Source of the DNA: Rhabdornis inornatus
Lineage: Eukaryota > Chordata > Aves > Passeriformes > Rhabdornithidae
Assembly (NCBI GenBank): GCA_013397075.1
Contig: VWZS01003944.1
Coordinates: 636,184-700,183, forward strand
DNA length: 64,000 nucleotides
Reading direction: 5' to 3'
The notes under the pieces are model-generated. The model saw only the letters and a program-made list of their open reading frames with translations, ran no database searches and was not told the origin of the DNA. Each line of letters starts with the position of its first letter. Positions within the stretch are counted from its first letter, which is position 1. Shown here piece by piece: positions 36,691 through 49,826 of this stretch. The position numbers and the translations under genes were made by a program.

Positions 36691-39600
36691 ACAGTGCAGG
36701 ATCCCCAGCACTGCAATTTCGTTCTGACCTGAAGGGGTGAAAGGGTAAAGCCTCAGTGCCCATTCCCTGCCTCCCCATCAGCCTGAGCCTGCCTGGTTTC
36801 TGGGATGTGAAAAGCTGAACTGACACCATCACTCCTGGCACAGCAGCAAAATTCCATCTGCTGTGCAGCCATCCCTTCTGGGCAGTGGCCACTTGGTGAA
36901 TTTGAGCCAGTAACAAGGAGGGAAGGGAAGGTCTCTGTCCCGAGCCTGGGTCCATGAGCTGTTTCCTTGATGATGGTGAATAATATATGTAAACAGAGTT
37001 TCAGCATTTCCCTTCTTGCAGTGGTTCACAGTGTTTCCAGTTACTGAAAAACTCCTACAGGAGAATTCTTCTCATCTCTGTAATTTCTTTGTTTTCCTGG
37101 CCATGCCAAAAATCAGACATCAACTCAGTCCTGTGCCCTTACTTGTTTCAAGAGCAAGATTCTCAGTTTTACCTCTTCATTCCCTGCCTGTTGTTCAGTC
37201 ACACTTCCTGAGTTGCTGATATTTAACCTGTACTTAAACAGTTTGGGCAGAAGGACTTTTTCAGAGGGAAGGATTTTGCTCTTTTAAGCACCTCACTCCT
37301 GTATGTGAAATTGTATATAGCAGCAAGATTGTATCTTGACAGTCTAAAATATTAACTGGCTGGAAGCTGTAGGAATGATGTCTTTAATGCCATCCAGAGA
37401 TGCTGCTCCAAGAGAGAAATCACTCACTCGAGTGGTAACAATTTTGTGCCACTTTGTGACATACAAGTTGAAAAAAATAAGCAGAGGTTGGGACTCAGGA
37501 CCCCATTAACAGTTTCTGATGTGTTTAAGCAGAGCTGAGGCTGCTGTCCTGACCTTAGTGCTGAGAAGAGCAAATGAAAGTAAAGATTAAAGACATTGTT
37601 CAGGGTAAAGCAAGGCTTTGACTGGTTGGTTCTAGGTCTGTAGTTCATTCTCCAAATCTAAAACAAAAGCTGTTTGGTTTGTCTTTCATGGGACAGGTGA
37701 GGTTAGGGTTTCTCTGATGATCTGGCAGCTTGGTCTATTACATATTTTTTTCAACCAAATTATTTTGTGTAATAACTATAATGTTAATGGAACTATAGGT
37801 TATGGTTGAGTTAAGATTTGTCAGTTTGAAAATAAACGTCTTGGCTTCATTTCGACATTTGCCTCTCAGCATCAGTCCGTTAACCTGTCACACACTATAA
37901 TTTCATTAAAACCATCATTTAATTGTAAGTTAATGTACAGCTATCTTTTATAGAAGGGCTTTACATACTGCCTGAATAATTTAAATACAAATTTTCAACT
38001 GATATGATTGAAATGATATGAAACACTACATGCCCTCCAAACCCCTGTTTATGAATTGAACACTAAGAAATAAGATGCAACAGCCACGTTATTGTTCCAC
38101 TGTAACAAGGAGACACTTTTTCAAATTATAATAAAGGACAGAATAATGATTTTGGAACCTATGTATATATCTTTGTCTGTGTCTTGTATACCTGCAGCAT
38201 TGAGATGTGCTTCAGAGGAGTTTTCATTATTAAAAGAAGGACAATGCACACAGTGTAAACTCTATATAACTGAAGAAAGAATTAAAATGTACTTGCTAAT
38301 AGCTTTAGTGCCAGTCACAAATAGACTTGTACTTCACATATGAGATACATAAAGCTTATTTCAAAATAAATTCTGGGTAACATTCAACCTGATTGAATCT
38401 TTGGAAGCTGTGTTAATGTATTTGTTCAACTCGCACTCAAAAGCTTTTAAATAGAATATCACTTCTTAATATTATCCATGATAATGTAATTCCTGCCTTT
38501 AAACTCTTCAGAGTTTCACGTTAAGTCAGTTCAGGGAAATTTGGATCATCCAAATGTGTGCCTACTTTTGTCCATCTCTTAAATCAGTCACTTGGCAGCA
38601 GCAGAGATCTGGGGGTAGTCCAAGATATTTGACTGAAGAGGTCTTATTATTAAACCTGTTTCTTGGTACAGAATGTATGGATTTGTGTAATGTGTGGCAT
38701 GCTGAAAAGAAAGATATCATTAAATCATTAAATATGATCCTCTTAGTGTTTTCACTGAAATCATAGGCATGGATAAGGATATTAAATGATGACATATGTT
38801 TAGTAGAATAATTAGCTAAAAACACCTGGGCTAGTACAAAAAAACATGAGACAAAATGATGTAGTCAAGTATTCCCTTGTAATTAAAAATTTTCTACCGA
38901 TCTGCAAACACCAAGGGACTGAATTTCACAAACAATCTAAATCTGGTATTTTCTAAAATTTATTGTTTTATTATTTTAATATTCAGTAGATGTTGGAAGA
39001 TGGAGGGAAGGATTGAAAACCTTAGAGTTATTAGCTGCAGTTGGATTCTTTTCTTTGGAGTAAAAGATACTGATACTGTCCTTTGAACTTACCTAATCAC
39101 TTCTAACTATACTAGGAGGTTGCTTTTTCTTTCTCAACAAGCCAAATATGTCATTAGTGACATATTTAAATTGATCTTTAACATATTTGTGAAATGTATG
39201 GAGACTGAATTGTGTATTCTTTTCAGTTTTTTAAACTGAATGCTGTTCTCACTCCTGTTTCACTCCTTTTTCCCAAAAGGCTGATTTCTTTTTCCCAGAC
39301 TCACTCTGACCCTGTTTTTTTTTGTCCTGTCTTCTCTCAGCTCTTTTCTGTCTTTCCCCATCCTAAGTCTACCTCTTTCAACTTCAATCTTCTACACATT
39401 TTTTTCACTCTTCTTTCCCATAAAAATTTTTCCTCTGATTTTATTTTGCTCTACCATTTTTATATTCTTTTTTTGGCTTGGCCATAGCTGTAATTTCCTG
39501 ACTTTAATATTAGAGTAGTGGGAGTGAGCTCCTGCCTTTCCCACCCTGTCTATTCAGTCACTTCAGCAAACTTCATCTTAAAAGAGGCTGCAATGGTCTG

Positions 39601-40108
39601 TGCCTGCAATGCTGGGCTGGAGCTGGTGACTTATGAGGTCCTTCTCTGCCTCAGGGATTTGGAAGTTTCCCAGAAAACACTTGAAAGTATTTTTTGAAAC
39701 TTCTGAATATAACGTATTTTTCCCTCGTTGGCTTTTTGGAAACTATGAAAGCACGTTTGCTGAACTTTCCCACGTAAGCTGTGCCCCACATGGACATCTG
39801 TAACAGAAAACCTCAGTGAGGACAATTAGAGCTTGCTAAAGTTATGTACACTGTGCTGTGGCCTTGCATGGGAAGTGCCAGACACCCTGAACTAGAGACT
39901 GTGTCACCATCATCACCATAAGTAACAAATTTTAATTTAAGAGACGAATAAAAATTATCCTATTGAGTCTTTGTTCCTGGAAATCCTTTTATGACTGTTC
40001 TGGGTGAGTGACTGTGAAAACACTTGTGTGTATGCCGTGTTATTTTTTATTTTTCTGAGAGAATGGTTGGAGCTAAAAATATATTAAAAAAAAAAAGAAA
40101 TAATCAGT
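36691..40108. other. Noncoding DNA, partly GC-richer
   Basis: The first 270 bp (about 36691-36960) are richer in G and C than the surroundings and are open in several minus-strand frames at once, which argues against any one of them being coding. The remainder is ordinary AT-rich sequence with a T/C-rich segment at 39240-39480. No gene was recognised. Confidence 0.62.
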
Positions 40109-41103
40109 TTTTATTTCTGTGTTCGGGCTTGTAACTGAAACAGTATGTGGAGTTTTAGCAGTCAGATTTCTGACTGAATCAAGTGTCTAATGTTTGGGCT
40201 CAGTATATGCTGTTGGGAACAAAAAAATATTTGAAATATAAGTATCTGTTATAGTCATGATCTTTATGCACTGAAACAGACCTACCTAATGGCTGAATGG
40301 CTGTGTGCTCTCTGATATTAAAAGAAAAATGTGCTTTTTAACCAGGGTATTAGTGAAGGCAGATGAGGCTATGGAGGCACAATGGGAATGATTAGGAAAG
40401 ACAGAGACCCCTATTTATTGTGGTAACAAAGCTGTATGTAAATTTTGCTTTTCATTAAGGCAGAATTAGTTTAACCCCAGTTGTACAAAGGTTACTGTTT
40501 TCTACTATTTAGACAAACAACTTCCTACTGTAAATTGTGTTGTGATTTATATGAATTTACCCAGTCACAGAGGTTTCTGTGCAGCAAATATATCTTCCAC
40601 TCAATCATAATAAGAACTTTCAAAGTAGTTGTGAATACATTTCTATAATTATACTTAGATTTTGATGAAGGTTATTATTGCAGGAATTCACTTCAAATAT
40701 TCAGTCATTCAAACAAGGAAAATAACTTCTCTGCTTGGATTTTAAACCTTTAATAGTAACCCAAAAAGCACCTGGTAGGCCTTGAATTCCATGCACATAG
40801 TGCAGAGAGCACAGTGACACAGTTCACCTGCTGGTGGGTAATGAGTGCAGATTGTAATGACTGCACATGAAATTACAGCTCTTGTGTTTGTATTTACAGA
40901 CTGAACACACTCAGTGCCATTCTCCTGTTTGCCCCAGCCCAGTAACACTGAGCACTGGGTGTTTTAGAATGCAGGGTTCAGGGGCTGAAGCAGGTTCATA
41001 TCAAATATGCATGAGAAGTCTTCATCTATTTTGAATTAGTAACTACAGCTCTTAGGTAAATTGGACAATAGTGTGTGGATAAATTGCTTTTATTTTTTTA
41101 TTT
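40109..41103. repeat. Duplicated block A, first copy (995 bp)
   Basis: The 995 bases at 40109-41103 reappear at 41916-42910 with a constant offset of 1807, and I saw no indel. The second copy is bounded by an N on each side. The same 68-codon minus-strand frame appears in both (40742-40948 and 42549-42755), which shows the identity. It is most likely an assembly artefact and not a genomic tandem duplication. Confidence 0.95.
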
Positions 41104-41115
41104 AGATGTGAGGCC

Positions 41116-41149
41116 ATATATATATATATATATATATATATCTATATAT
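41116..41149. repeat. (AT)n microsatellite
   Basis: An uninterrupted AT run at 41116-41141 is followed by an imperfect continuation (CTATATATC). It lies only in the first copy of the duplicated region. The second copy has an N where this and the adjoining CR1 should be, so it probably contributed to the assembly break. Confidence 0.95.
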
Positions 41150-41214
41150 CTTGTGCTCAGGTTTTTATTGGATGAACTTAAACTGTAAAACATCCAATGG
41201 TGTTAGTAAAGAAG

Positions 41215-41500
41215 ACAGAAGTGATCTTCTCACTCTTGTCTAATGACAGGACAAGAAGAAATGGTTGAGAAATGAAACACAAATTTCATTTCAGCATTGA
41301 AACCAACGTTTTATTTTGAGGGTGGTAAAGCATTGGAACAGTTTGTCTGGGCAGGTTGTGCATTCTCTGTCCTTGGAGTTACTCAGAACCAAACTGGACA
41401 CGGTCCTGAGCAACCTGCTCCAGTGACCCTGCTCTGAGCACTGCAGACTGAATGGTCTCCAGAGGTGTCTTCCAACCTCAGCTGTTCTGTGACTCTGTGA
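41215..41500 (+). mobile_element. CR1: CR1 LINE fragment, 3' end
   Basis: In order I see TAATGACAGGACAAGAAGAA, GAGGGTGGTAAAGCATTGGA, CCTGAGCAACCTGCTC, GGTCTCCAGAGGTGTCTTCC and a terminal GTTCTGTGACTCTGTGA. All are in the order of the CR1 3' coding end and 3'-UTR. About 285 bp remain. A segment near 41262-41305 fits the consensus poorly. The element ends 7 bases after the start of duplicated block B. Confidence 0.92.
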
Positions 41501-41914
41501 AATTCAGAAAGTTGCCTGTTTATCTACCTAAATCACTGAAAAAGGTGTTACATCCAGTATCATGTTGCTGCCTGTTGTGACACCAATAAAAGGTTCACTT
41601 CAGCTGCTTCTTTAGATCATTCTCATAAGGATGCTGCACCTACACTAAATCAATGAACTTAAAAAATATTTTTCTTTCCCAGTTAGCCTCTCTCCATAGT
41701 ATTGCTTATTTGCAGGCAGTTTAGTACAGTCATCATCAGGCTTGCCCAAGCTATACAATCTTCCTAAAGGAATTCATGTTTTTGTTGGGGCAGCAGTCAG
41801 TGAATCAGCAGTGAGCCACGTTTTCTGGGAGAGCAGGATAAATGCCTCTAGGAAACTAAACTGCACTAAAGAGAAGGGCACATTTCAGCAAGCAAAGATT
41901 TGTTTTCATGATTA
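41493..41914. repeat. Duplicated block B, first copy (422 bp)
   Basis: These 422 bases match 42912-43333 at a constant offset of 1419. I found one mismatch: G at 41716 and A at 43135. The first copy stops at the N at 41915, while the second continues into unique sequence. This is what an unmerged contig end looks like. Confidence 0.95.
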
Positions 41915-41915
41915 N
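41915..41915. other. Assembly gap between first and second copy
   Basis: A single N joins the end of block B (first copy) to the start of block A (second copy). The two sides are not neighbours in the first copy's own order, so the junction exists only because of this gap. Confidence 0.9.
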
Positions 41916-42910
41916 TTTTATTTCTGTGTTCGGGCTTGTAACTGAAACAGTATGTGGAGTTTTAGCAGTCAGATTTCTGACTGAATCAAGTGTCTAATGT
42001 TTGGGCTCAGTATATGCTGTTGGGAACAAAAAAATATTTGAAATATAAGTATCTGTTATAGTCATGATCTTTATGCACTGAAACAGACCTACCTAATGGC
42101 TGAATGGCTGTGTGCTCTCTGATATTAAAAGAAAAATGTGCTTTTTAACCAGGGTATTAGTGAAGGCAGATGAGGCTATGGAGGCACAATGGGAATGATT
42201 AGGAAAGACAGAGACCCCTATTTATTGTGGTAACAAAGCTGTATGTAAATTTTGCTTTTCATTAAGGCAGAATTAGTTTAACCCCAGTTGTACAAAGGTT
42301 ACTGTTTTCTACTATTTAGACAAACAACTTCCTACTGTAAATTGTGTTGTGATTTATATGAATTTACCCAGTCACAGAGGTTTCTGTGCAGCAAATATAT
42401 CTTCCACTCAATCATAATAAGAACTTTCAAAGTAGTTGTGAATACATTTCTATAATTATACTTAGATTTTGATGAAGGTTATTATTGCAGGAATTCACTT
42501 CAAATATTCAGTCATTCAAACAAGGAAAATAACTTCTCTGCTTGGATTTTAAACCTTTAATAGTAACCCAAAAAGCACCTGGTAGGCCTTGAATTCCATG
42601 CACATAGTGCAGAGAGCACAGTGACACAGTTCACCTGCTGGTGGGTAATGAGTGCAGATTGTAATGACTGCACATGAAATTACAGCTCTTGTGTTTGTAT
42701 TTACAGACTGAACACACTCAGTGCCATTCTCCTGTTTGCCCCAGCCCAGTAACACTGAGCACTGGGTGTTTTAGAATGCAGGGTTCAGGGGCTGAAGCAG
42801 GTTCATATCAAATATGCATGAGAAGTCTTCATCTATTTTGAATTAGTAACTACAGCTCTTAGGTAAATTGGACAATAGTGTGTGGATAAATTGCTTTTAT
42901 TTTTTTATTT
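41916..42910. repeat. Duplicated block A, second copy (995 bp)
   Basis: This copies 40109-41103 without any difference that I noticed. It is flanked by N on both sides (41915 and 42911), so it looks like a small independent contig placed by scaffolding. Confidence 0.95.
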
Positions 42911-42911
42911 N
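42911..42911. other. Assembly gap replacing a 389-bp repeat segment
   Basis: The N stands exactly where the first copy carries 41104-41492, which holds the AT microsatellite and nearly all of the CR1. The gap therefore hides at least that repeat segment. Confidence 0.9.
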
Positions 42912-43333
42912 CTCTGTGAAATTCAGAAAGTTGCCTGTTTATCTACCTAAATCACTGAAAAAGGTGTTACATCCAGTATCATGTTGCTGCCTGTTGTGAC
43001 ACCAATAAAAGGTTCACTTCAGCTGCTTCTTTAGATCATTCTCATAAGGATGCTGCACCTACACTAAATCAATGAACTTAAAAAATATTTTTCTTTCCCA
43101 GTTAGCCTCTCTCCATAGTATTGCTTATTTGCAGACAGTTTAGTACAGTCATCATCAGGCTTGCCCAAGCTATACAATCTTCCTAAAGGAATTCATGTTT
43201 TTGTTGGGGCAGCAGTCAGTGAATCAGCAGTGAGCCACGTTTTCTGGGAGAGCAGGATAAATGCCTCTAGGAAACTAAACTGCACTAAAGAGAAGGGCAC
43301 ATTTCAGCAAGCAAAGATTTGTTTTCATGATTA
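42912..43333. repeat. Duplicated block B, second copy (422 bp)
   Basis: This copies 41493-41914 with one base difference (A at 43135). It continues seamlessly into the unique sequence after 43333, so this copy is the one anchored on the right side. Confidence 0.95.
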
Positions 43334-45300
43334 AATATGTATTGTGTTAATCTGAGCCTTAGAACATTTCTCATGTTTCAATTTAGTCACAATGAATTGC
43401 AGTATCTGCTGTGCAAACTGTTGCTATTGGATTTAAAATATCCATCTATTTTAGATATCTGGGGTTAGCTAAAGGCTAAATTCACAGATATTCTCTGTAA
43501 CCTTGATCAAGTCAGTTTTCCCATGACAAAATTATGGTGTTATTTTCTTAAGTTCTCTGAGTGTTGTTAAGAACAGCTCAAAGCTGCTTAATGAACCTCA
43601 GGTCCTACATTTATCTTCAGTGTTATAGAAGGTTCATAAATAGGCCAACAAGTCCCTGCTTGTATCCAAGAGAACTTAGAATGTGGAAAACTAGATAATT
43701 GTGATCTATTTCTTCCCTGGGATGCTCCTTTTTGTTTGCAATCTTATGGAACTTTCTGAGTTGATTCTTTTTAAAAGGTTGAACTTAAACTATGTCAGGA
43801 CCATCTAACTAAACCTCCACACTCCCTGCTTGTGCTTTTCACATTTAAAGATGATCTCTGTTATATTTCTTAAATCTGGAAAAATTAGGTTTGTTTGATC
43901 TTCCTCTTTTTTAGTGACATATATTGCAAGAACATGTTAATTTGTCCTTTACTTTCTTGACACATTCATTATGGGATGCTGAATTTTACAAAGTGATTTT
44001 CGATGGCATTACCAAATGTTGTTGTGCTGCTGCATGTGATTTCTTGGACTGGCATGGAGCCAGTTGTTTTGCTAAGTTGTAGATATTATTTTCAAAGCAG
44101 CAAGATTTTTTGTGGCATTTCAGAGTAATGGTGTAACTTAACATGTTTGTACTTATAATTTGACAAGCTTGGAAACATTAAACATTAGAGTTATTAAATA
44201 AGAGAGGAGACATTTGGAGATGTTTTCATAACGTTTTCTGACAGCATTATAATGAAGCCAAATCTAGAAGTATCTTAGTATCATAGATTTTTATTGCAAT
44301 GAAGAGTCAAGGGAAAGAAATATGACATTGTTATTATTGACTACAATGCATAATAAAGAAATAAATTCTGCTAAATTTTTCTGCTTTCTAAATCAAGCAT
44401 GTGTTATCATGACAAGTCACTGAAACATGGAAAAAGGTGGTGATGGAAATAATGCCAATAATCCTATTTTTCATTCCATTATATGATATAGCATTTTATT
44501 TTATTTAGCTTTTCATGTTATTTACAGCAGGGTATTTGTTACCTTGAGAAAGGTGGTGTTTTTGTTTTTTTTTGTTGTTTTTTTTTGGTGAAGTACAGAG
44601 AACTGTGATGGCAAGAAAAAACCCAAACAAAAAAATATTCTGTAGCACAACTCCATGAGGCAGTGGTCCAGCCAAACCATGGCTATTAATCATCACTGTC
44701 CATTATTTACAGAGGATTCATTCATTGTTCCATAACGGTATCTAGAGGGTCAATTAGAGACAACATACAGGATTTTTCAAAGACACAAGAGGGTCAATTA
44801 GGCCCTTCTTGTAATTTTCTGCTTTAACAGCAAATGCCAGCCTATCCTGCAACAGATACAGTGGAGGTTAGAATTAAATAGTGAGGATTTTTTTTTTTTT
44901 TTAAAGCTGTTACTTTGCAGCTGGTTTGAATTGGAGTCTTGTCAGTCCTTGATCAAAACAAAAGAAAAAATTATCACTGAGTTGATGAGAAGCACAGATT
45001 TGGTTTTGAGTCAGAGTACTTGGAAGTGCCCAGGAAATATCTGAGAGAAAACAGTCTGTACTTATCACAGAAGTGAATAATTTCTCTGCAAGTACAGCCA
45101 GACGCAAATAATATTGCTAAATACTCCTGTTTAAAATTTAAAAGCATTTGAGGCAGAATACTGTTTGTAATCATTTTGGCATCAACTATTCACTTAAAGC
45201 TCCAAATCAATAATAGATATGAGATCTTAATATAAACAACTGCAATGGCATTCAGTTGGGCATAGGAAGTTCTTTCAGAATAGAAAAGAAGTAAAACTAA

Positions 45301-45326
45301 TATCTATCTATCTATCTATCTATCTA
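45301..45326. repeat. (TATC)n microsatellite
   Basis: Six and a half uninterrupted TATC units are followed by a short CA-rich segment (ACACACATACAC). This is a typical polymorphic tetranucleotide locus. Confidence 0.96.
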
Positions 45327-45865
45327 CACACATACACGTGTTTAAATGCACAGGCATATATATGTATACACACCTAAAAACTCTTCCAAACTGGCAGGAA
45401 GTTTTGGTAAAATTGCTTCCCTAGCTTATCCTTTAGTTGAGGACAGAACAGCTCTTCAACACATTTACAGGTCCTGTGAACATGTACACCATGTGTACAG
45501 TAGCTGTATTGAAGTTATTTTTCTTTCAGTTTCTCTTTCCATGAGAAATCGTTGTTAGTTGTCATTCTCTTCTATATGGCTCTGAAAATCTTGGGTTATT
45601 TTTTCCCTCTGAACTTTCATTTAATTACATTGCCACTGTTTTTAATGCTGATTAAGTCCCTTTTAAAAGAAAGTCGCCCCTATGACTATAGTGTGTTATT
45701 CTTGTAAAGATTTTTATCTTTACAAATGGGGTTTTTGGAATGCCTGGGTATTTGATGGGCTCCTGTGAGAGTAAATCTCTGAGTGTGCTGCATCAGTTTG
45801 ATCCTCATCATCCTCTGAAACCCCCTATTCTCTGTAGGGTTTCAGCAGAGAGTTCTAACTAATGA

Positions 45866-45935
45866 CTCAGGGCCAAATTCTGCCCTTCAATGCAGGTGGG
45901 TAATTCTCACTGATTCCAGAGGGACTTCTGTGAGC
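45866..45935. repeat. Possible ancient sauropsid interspersed repeat
   Basis: The wording GGGCCAAATTCTGCCCTTCA, then ATGCAGGTGGGTAATTCTCA and CTGATTCCAGAGGGACTTCT resembles a motif I recall recurring in turtle, crocodile and bird DNA ('GGGCCAAATTCTGCCCT...GACTTCAGTGGGACTT'). I cannot name its family, and the match rests on memory only. Confidence 0.4.
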
Positions 45936-48900
45936 ATATCAGAGAACACAATTTCGTTCTTAGTGTGTGAAATTATAGCACAAATGGACAAAAGAATCTC
46001 ACACACATTCATCTTGGTGACCCCAAGCATGCAGGAACGTGATACCAATCCACCTGCTTTTCTCTTTGCTCAGTTTGTGCTGGTTCTTGTAGATCACCCT
46101 AATTCTTCAGCTGTCACTTGGGTCAACATTTTTTTTATTGTTCTGTCTTCAGAAGTTTGTTATTACAGTGCTTCAGTGAAATTAGTGACATTGAAATGAG
46201 TGTTTCTTTGAGTAGCATTAGTAACAGACACTTGTAAAAGCTGGTTTTTTTTTCCTTCCTTGGGAAATGATGGTACACGAGCAGTCTTGTTCATACTCCA
46301 TAGGGAATTAGTTTGCAAAGAGAGAAGACAAAGATAGATGTGTGTGTGCATGTCTGCAAAGTGGTTTAATGCACACAGATACACAGAGAGAGGAGAGGTG
46401 GGCTTGCACCACACTTTTCCTCTGTGGCAATGTGATGTGAGGAGGCGTTTTGCCCACGTGTGAACAGAACAGGTCTCTCCTCTTTGCATCAGTCTGTCTT
46501 CTTGTTCTCAGATTTCACTTTCAGCATTGTCCCTTTCAGATTCTTTATGCAAGAAATCAGTTAATTCATTTTTAAACTTTTTTTCCCTGCTTTTAAAGTT
46601 TTAAAGCCTTTTCTAGTTTTTATACCATGTCCTTCCACATTGAAGGTTGTGATTATTTTACTATTCTGTTTTCAAGAGCAGAGCTAGTCTTGTTCTATGG
46701 ACATAAAAACATGGGAGGTAACTCAGTGAGCTTTGATAGGTTGTTACACACATTGATTACTGAAATACAGTTTCAGATGTTAGATGGGCACCAGATTTGC
46801 TTGTCATCCACTGTTTGTACTTAGGACCTGCATGTAAGAAAAATCTCCACTTTCTGCATTTTTGTTGTGGGAATTTGTGTCATGTCTGAAAACTCTGGAC
46901 TGGAGGTATTGTGTTTCTTGAACTGACTGCTTATTAGGCCTTTGCATGTTTGTTTTTGATTTGGGATGTGTCTGGCTGCTTCCCCTTCTGTCTCAGTCCT
47001 TGGCAGATAGATTTATCTTCTAGAGCAGTGTTATAGAAGACTTAACCTTCCCAAAATGTGTGTTTGGGGACTTTGCTTCCTGACAACTCTATCCAATGGA
47101 CCTTAGTATTTTTTTGTGCTTTGATTAATACTGTTTTTTCACCAAAATCAAGCTGGTTTGTCCAGTGTTGCACAGAATTGACTGGCATTGGTGTATGCCC
47201 TATTTTTAATTTAGTAACTTTAATTTCCTGGCATGCTGCCATTCATGCTCTAGGTTTCAAGCATCTGACTTAGTCAAACCCTCGAATCTCTGCTTCCATC
47301 TCAGATTTTAAAAGACATCTTGGTGCTGTAGCACAAAGCCTATCATTTATATCTCCCACAATGGTTTTAGTATCCACTCTAGTTTTGGATTCTGCTCGAC
47401 AGAGCAAAAATTTATATTGCAGCTCATGCAGCAATACTCATATAATGAATTGCATTGTTTATAAAAATTCCTGTTTTCAAATTGTCTGGTAAGTCTTCAG
47501 AAAACTCATCACTTACCCAGAGTTATTTCTGAAGCTATTTGTGGAATCACCATCATTGCCTGGGGAAATCTAATTTATAATTTTGAACATATAATTTATA
47601 CATCACTCTGCCAAAGCTTTCTTTAAAATCTGTTTTCAGATATGAATTGGAATGAGTGGTGATATTAATTTTGCTTTTTTAACCTGAAACTGTAGTTGAA
47701 CACATAATCCACAGTGATTTATTTTTAACATAATATTCCATTTTCCTATTTGTGTAATATCTACAGGCAGATAGTAATTTTCTCAAGCTGGTTCATTAAT
47801 TAGATTTATTGGATGGATGTCCTTTGTTATTGTTTTGTAACTTACGTATTGATCTCTATTATATGAAATTCTCAGTCTTTGCTGTTCACTTACAGTTGGA
47901 TAGAAAACTCCCATGAATGTCTGAATTAAAACATGAGGGTTTGCACATGCAAACTGTCCTCAAGGAACATTTGGACATCTCTAATCACTTGTACAGTTAT
48001 GAAATGTTATAACTTCTGTATGACTGCAACATCCCCATCCCCAGTGTGTTGCTTTTAAGGACTGTATTGTATTTTTCTTTATTAGTTGCCAAATTAAAAT
48101 AAAAATTTAAACCCAAAAGATTAATGTGTAGTGATCCTAGAAGTAGGTAAATTGGTGCAGGAAGATGACTAACAGCTCTTCACAGTCTCTATAAACTTCA
48201 GGCGAACTGAAAATAGAAACCACATCACATTTTGTGCCTATTTGGATTATTTGTAAAACAAAGATCATAATATTGACTCATATTTCATTCACAAAGGAGA
48301 GCCCTTTGAGTAAAGGAAAAGAATTGTCATTCATTAGAGTAATTTCCAATGAACATAGGGGAGGTACCCAGAAATGGCTCATTCCTGGTTCCTTGCTGTG
48401 ACATCCATGGTTGTGTTCAGGCCTGATGTTTATTTTCCTCTTCAATATGACATAACGCAGTTCTAGAAGAAAGGTAATGCAAAGTATGATTGTGTTCTAT
48501 AACTACACTGCAGCAAGCAAAACTCTCAATAGACAATTAATAAAAAAGAATAAACTTTCTTGTGTTGAATTGATTTAGTCTCTCCCAGGGCTTTTCACAT
48601 TCCATATTTTATCCACAGGGAGGTGTTGGGTCTCTGTGCAGGCACATTTTGGCTGCCTGTGTTGTGTTCCTGTTTCCCAAATTTTGTCCCCATTCAGGGT
48701 ACTTTATTTGCTGGCTTTGAAAAAGTAACATTGCAACACTGCTCCATCACAACTAAAACTATGCAGATAAAAATAAAGAGGATGAAGAGGTATCGCTCAA
48801 CTATTGAGCCTGATAGCAAAACCGAGTTTTTACCTGCTGGATTAAGCCTTTGCATCCACTCAAGTGCCCTTCACCAACTATCTGCACGTTGCTAAAATCC

Positions 48901-49826
48901 TTCACAAACACTTCTTTTATGGTCAGATTCACCACTCTAACACGAGCTGAGAAGCACCATATGCTTCAGGTAACCTCTCTAAAGCAGTTGCCAGTGGGAC
49001 CACTTCTGTAACTGCTCACCAATGTGAGCAGAGGTTACACAATCTCACCCATGGTGAATAATAATGTCAAAGAGCCATTAGCAGTGCAGAGTGACAAAGT
49101 GTGGAGAGATCCATCAGCTCATCCCGTGTTTAATGAAACAGAAATGAGCATCGTATTGCCCTTGTTTTCTGTCAGATTTTCCAGGTCTCCATGAGGCTTA
49201 TTAATCTTAGGGTGTAATGGAAAATGTGTTGCTATGTTACACAGGACAGCAGCCTTTGTGCTCGCAGGATTGAAGGCATTATTAGTCTTTGTCTTATTTA
49301 CATGCTGTACTGGGGTGCGTGCTGCCCAGGCACAGTGCAGAGAGGAGTTCTAAAATGTTTGTGGCTTTCTGAAGTGTGCTCTAATGCATGCAGCCAGATG
49401 GCTCCATGGTAAGTCATTTTAACCTGAAGTAATGATCAGAAACCCCCTTTTGAGAAACACTGTCAACACACACTACAGACCTTGGAAATTTGCTGCTACA
49501 AAAAATACCAAATAGATTGCATTTTAGTGCGCCCCAAAATGAACACTTCCACATTTCTAGAGGTGAGCTTTCAGGCTCTCAGAAGTAAAAAAGGAATAGG
49601 TAAATGGTATTATTGTAAAATACCAATTTCACTAAGTATATAACAAACTTCCACTATTGCTTTTACTTTTTAAATGGAGGACCAATATCAAATAAGCTCT
49701 GACAAAAAGAATCTTGTGTTTACACTTGAGATCTAGTCTTTATTAGCTAGGGAAAAAACCCGAAAGCTGCTATTCCTGTTAGGAAAAATCCTAGCTTCCA
49801 GGGACAGAAAAATAACCCAAGTTCAT

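Larger units (their letters stand above)
43334..49826. other. Noncoding DNA with one tetranucleotide repeat and a possible ancient repeat
   Basis: No gene was recognised. The stretch contains a 15-base T run at 44888-44902, the TATC repeat at 45301-45326 and the candidate old repeat at 45866-45935. Open frames reach 108 codons (46163-46489, minus) without recognisable features. Confidence 0.62.

Noticed and set aside
36674..37029. Cluster of minus-strand open frames in a GC-richer segment
   Set aside because: Three frames are open at once with unrelated products, a composition effect. No known domain is visible.
40742..42755. Two identical 68-codon minus-strand open frames, which could suggest a duplicated gene
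   Set aside because: The identity comes from the whole duplicated block, which is bounded by gaps. The frame itself is not recognisable as a protein.
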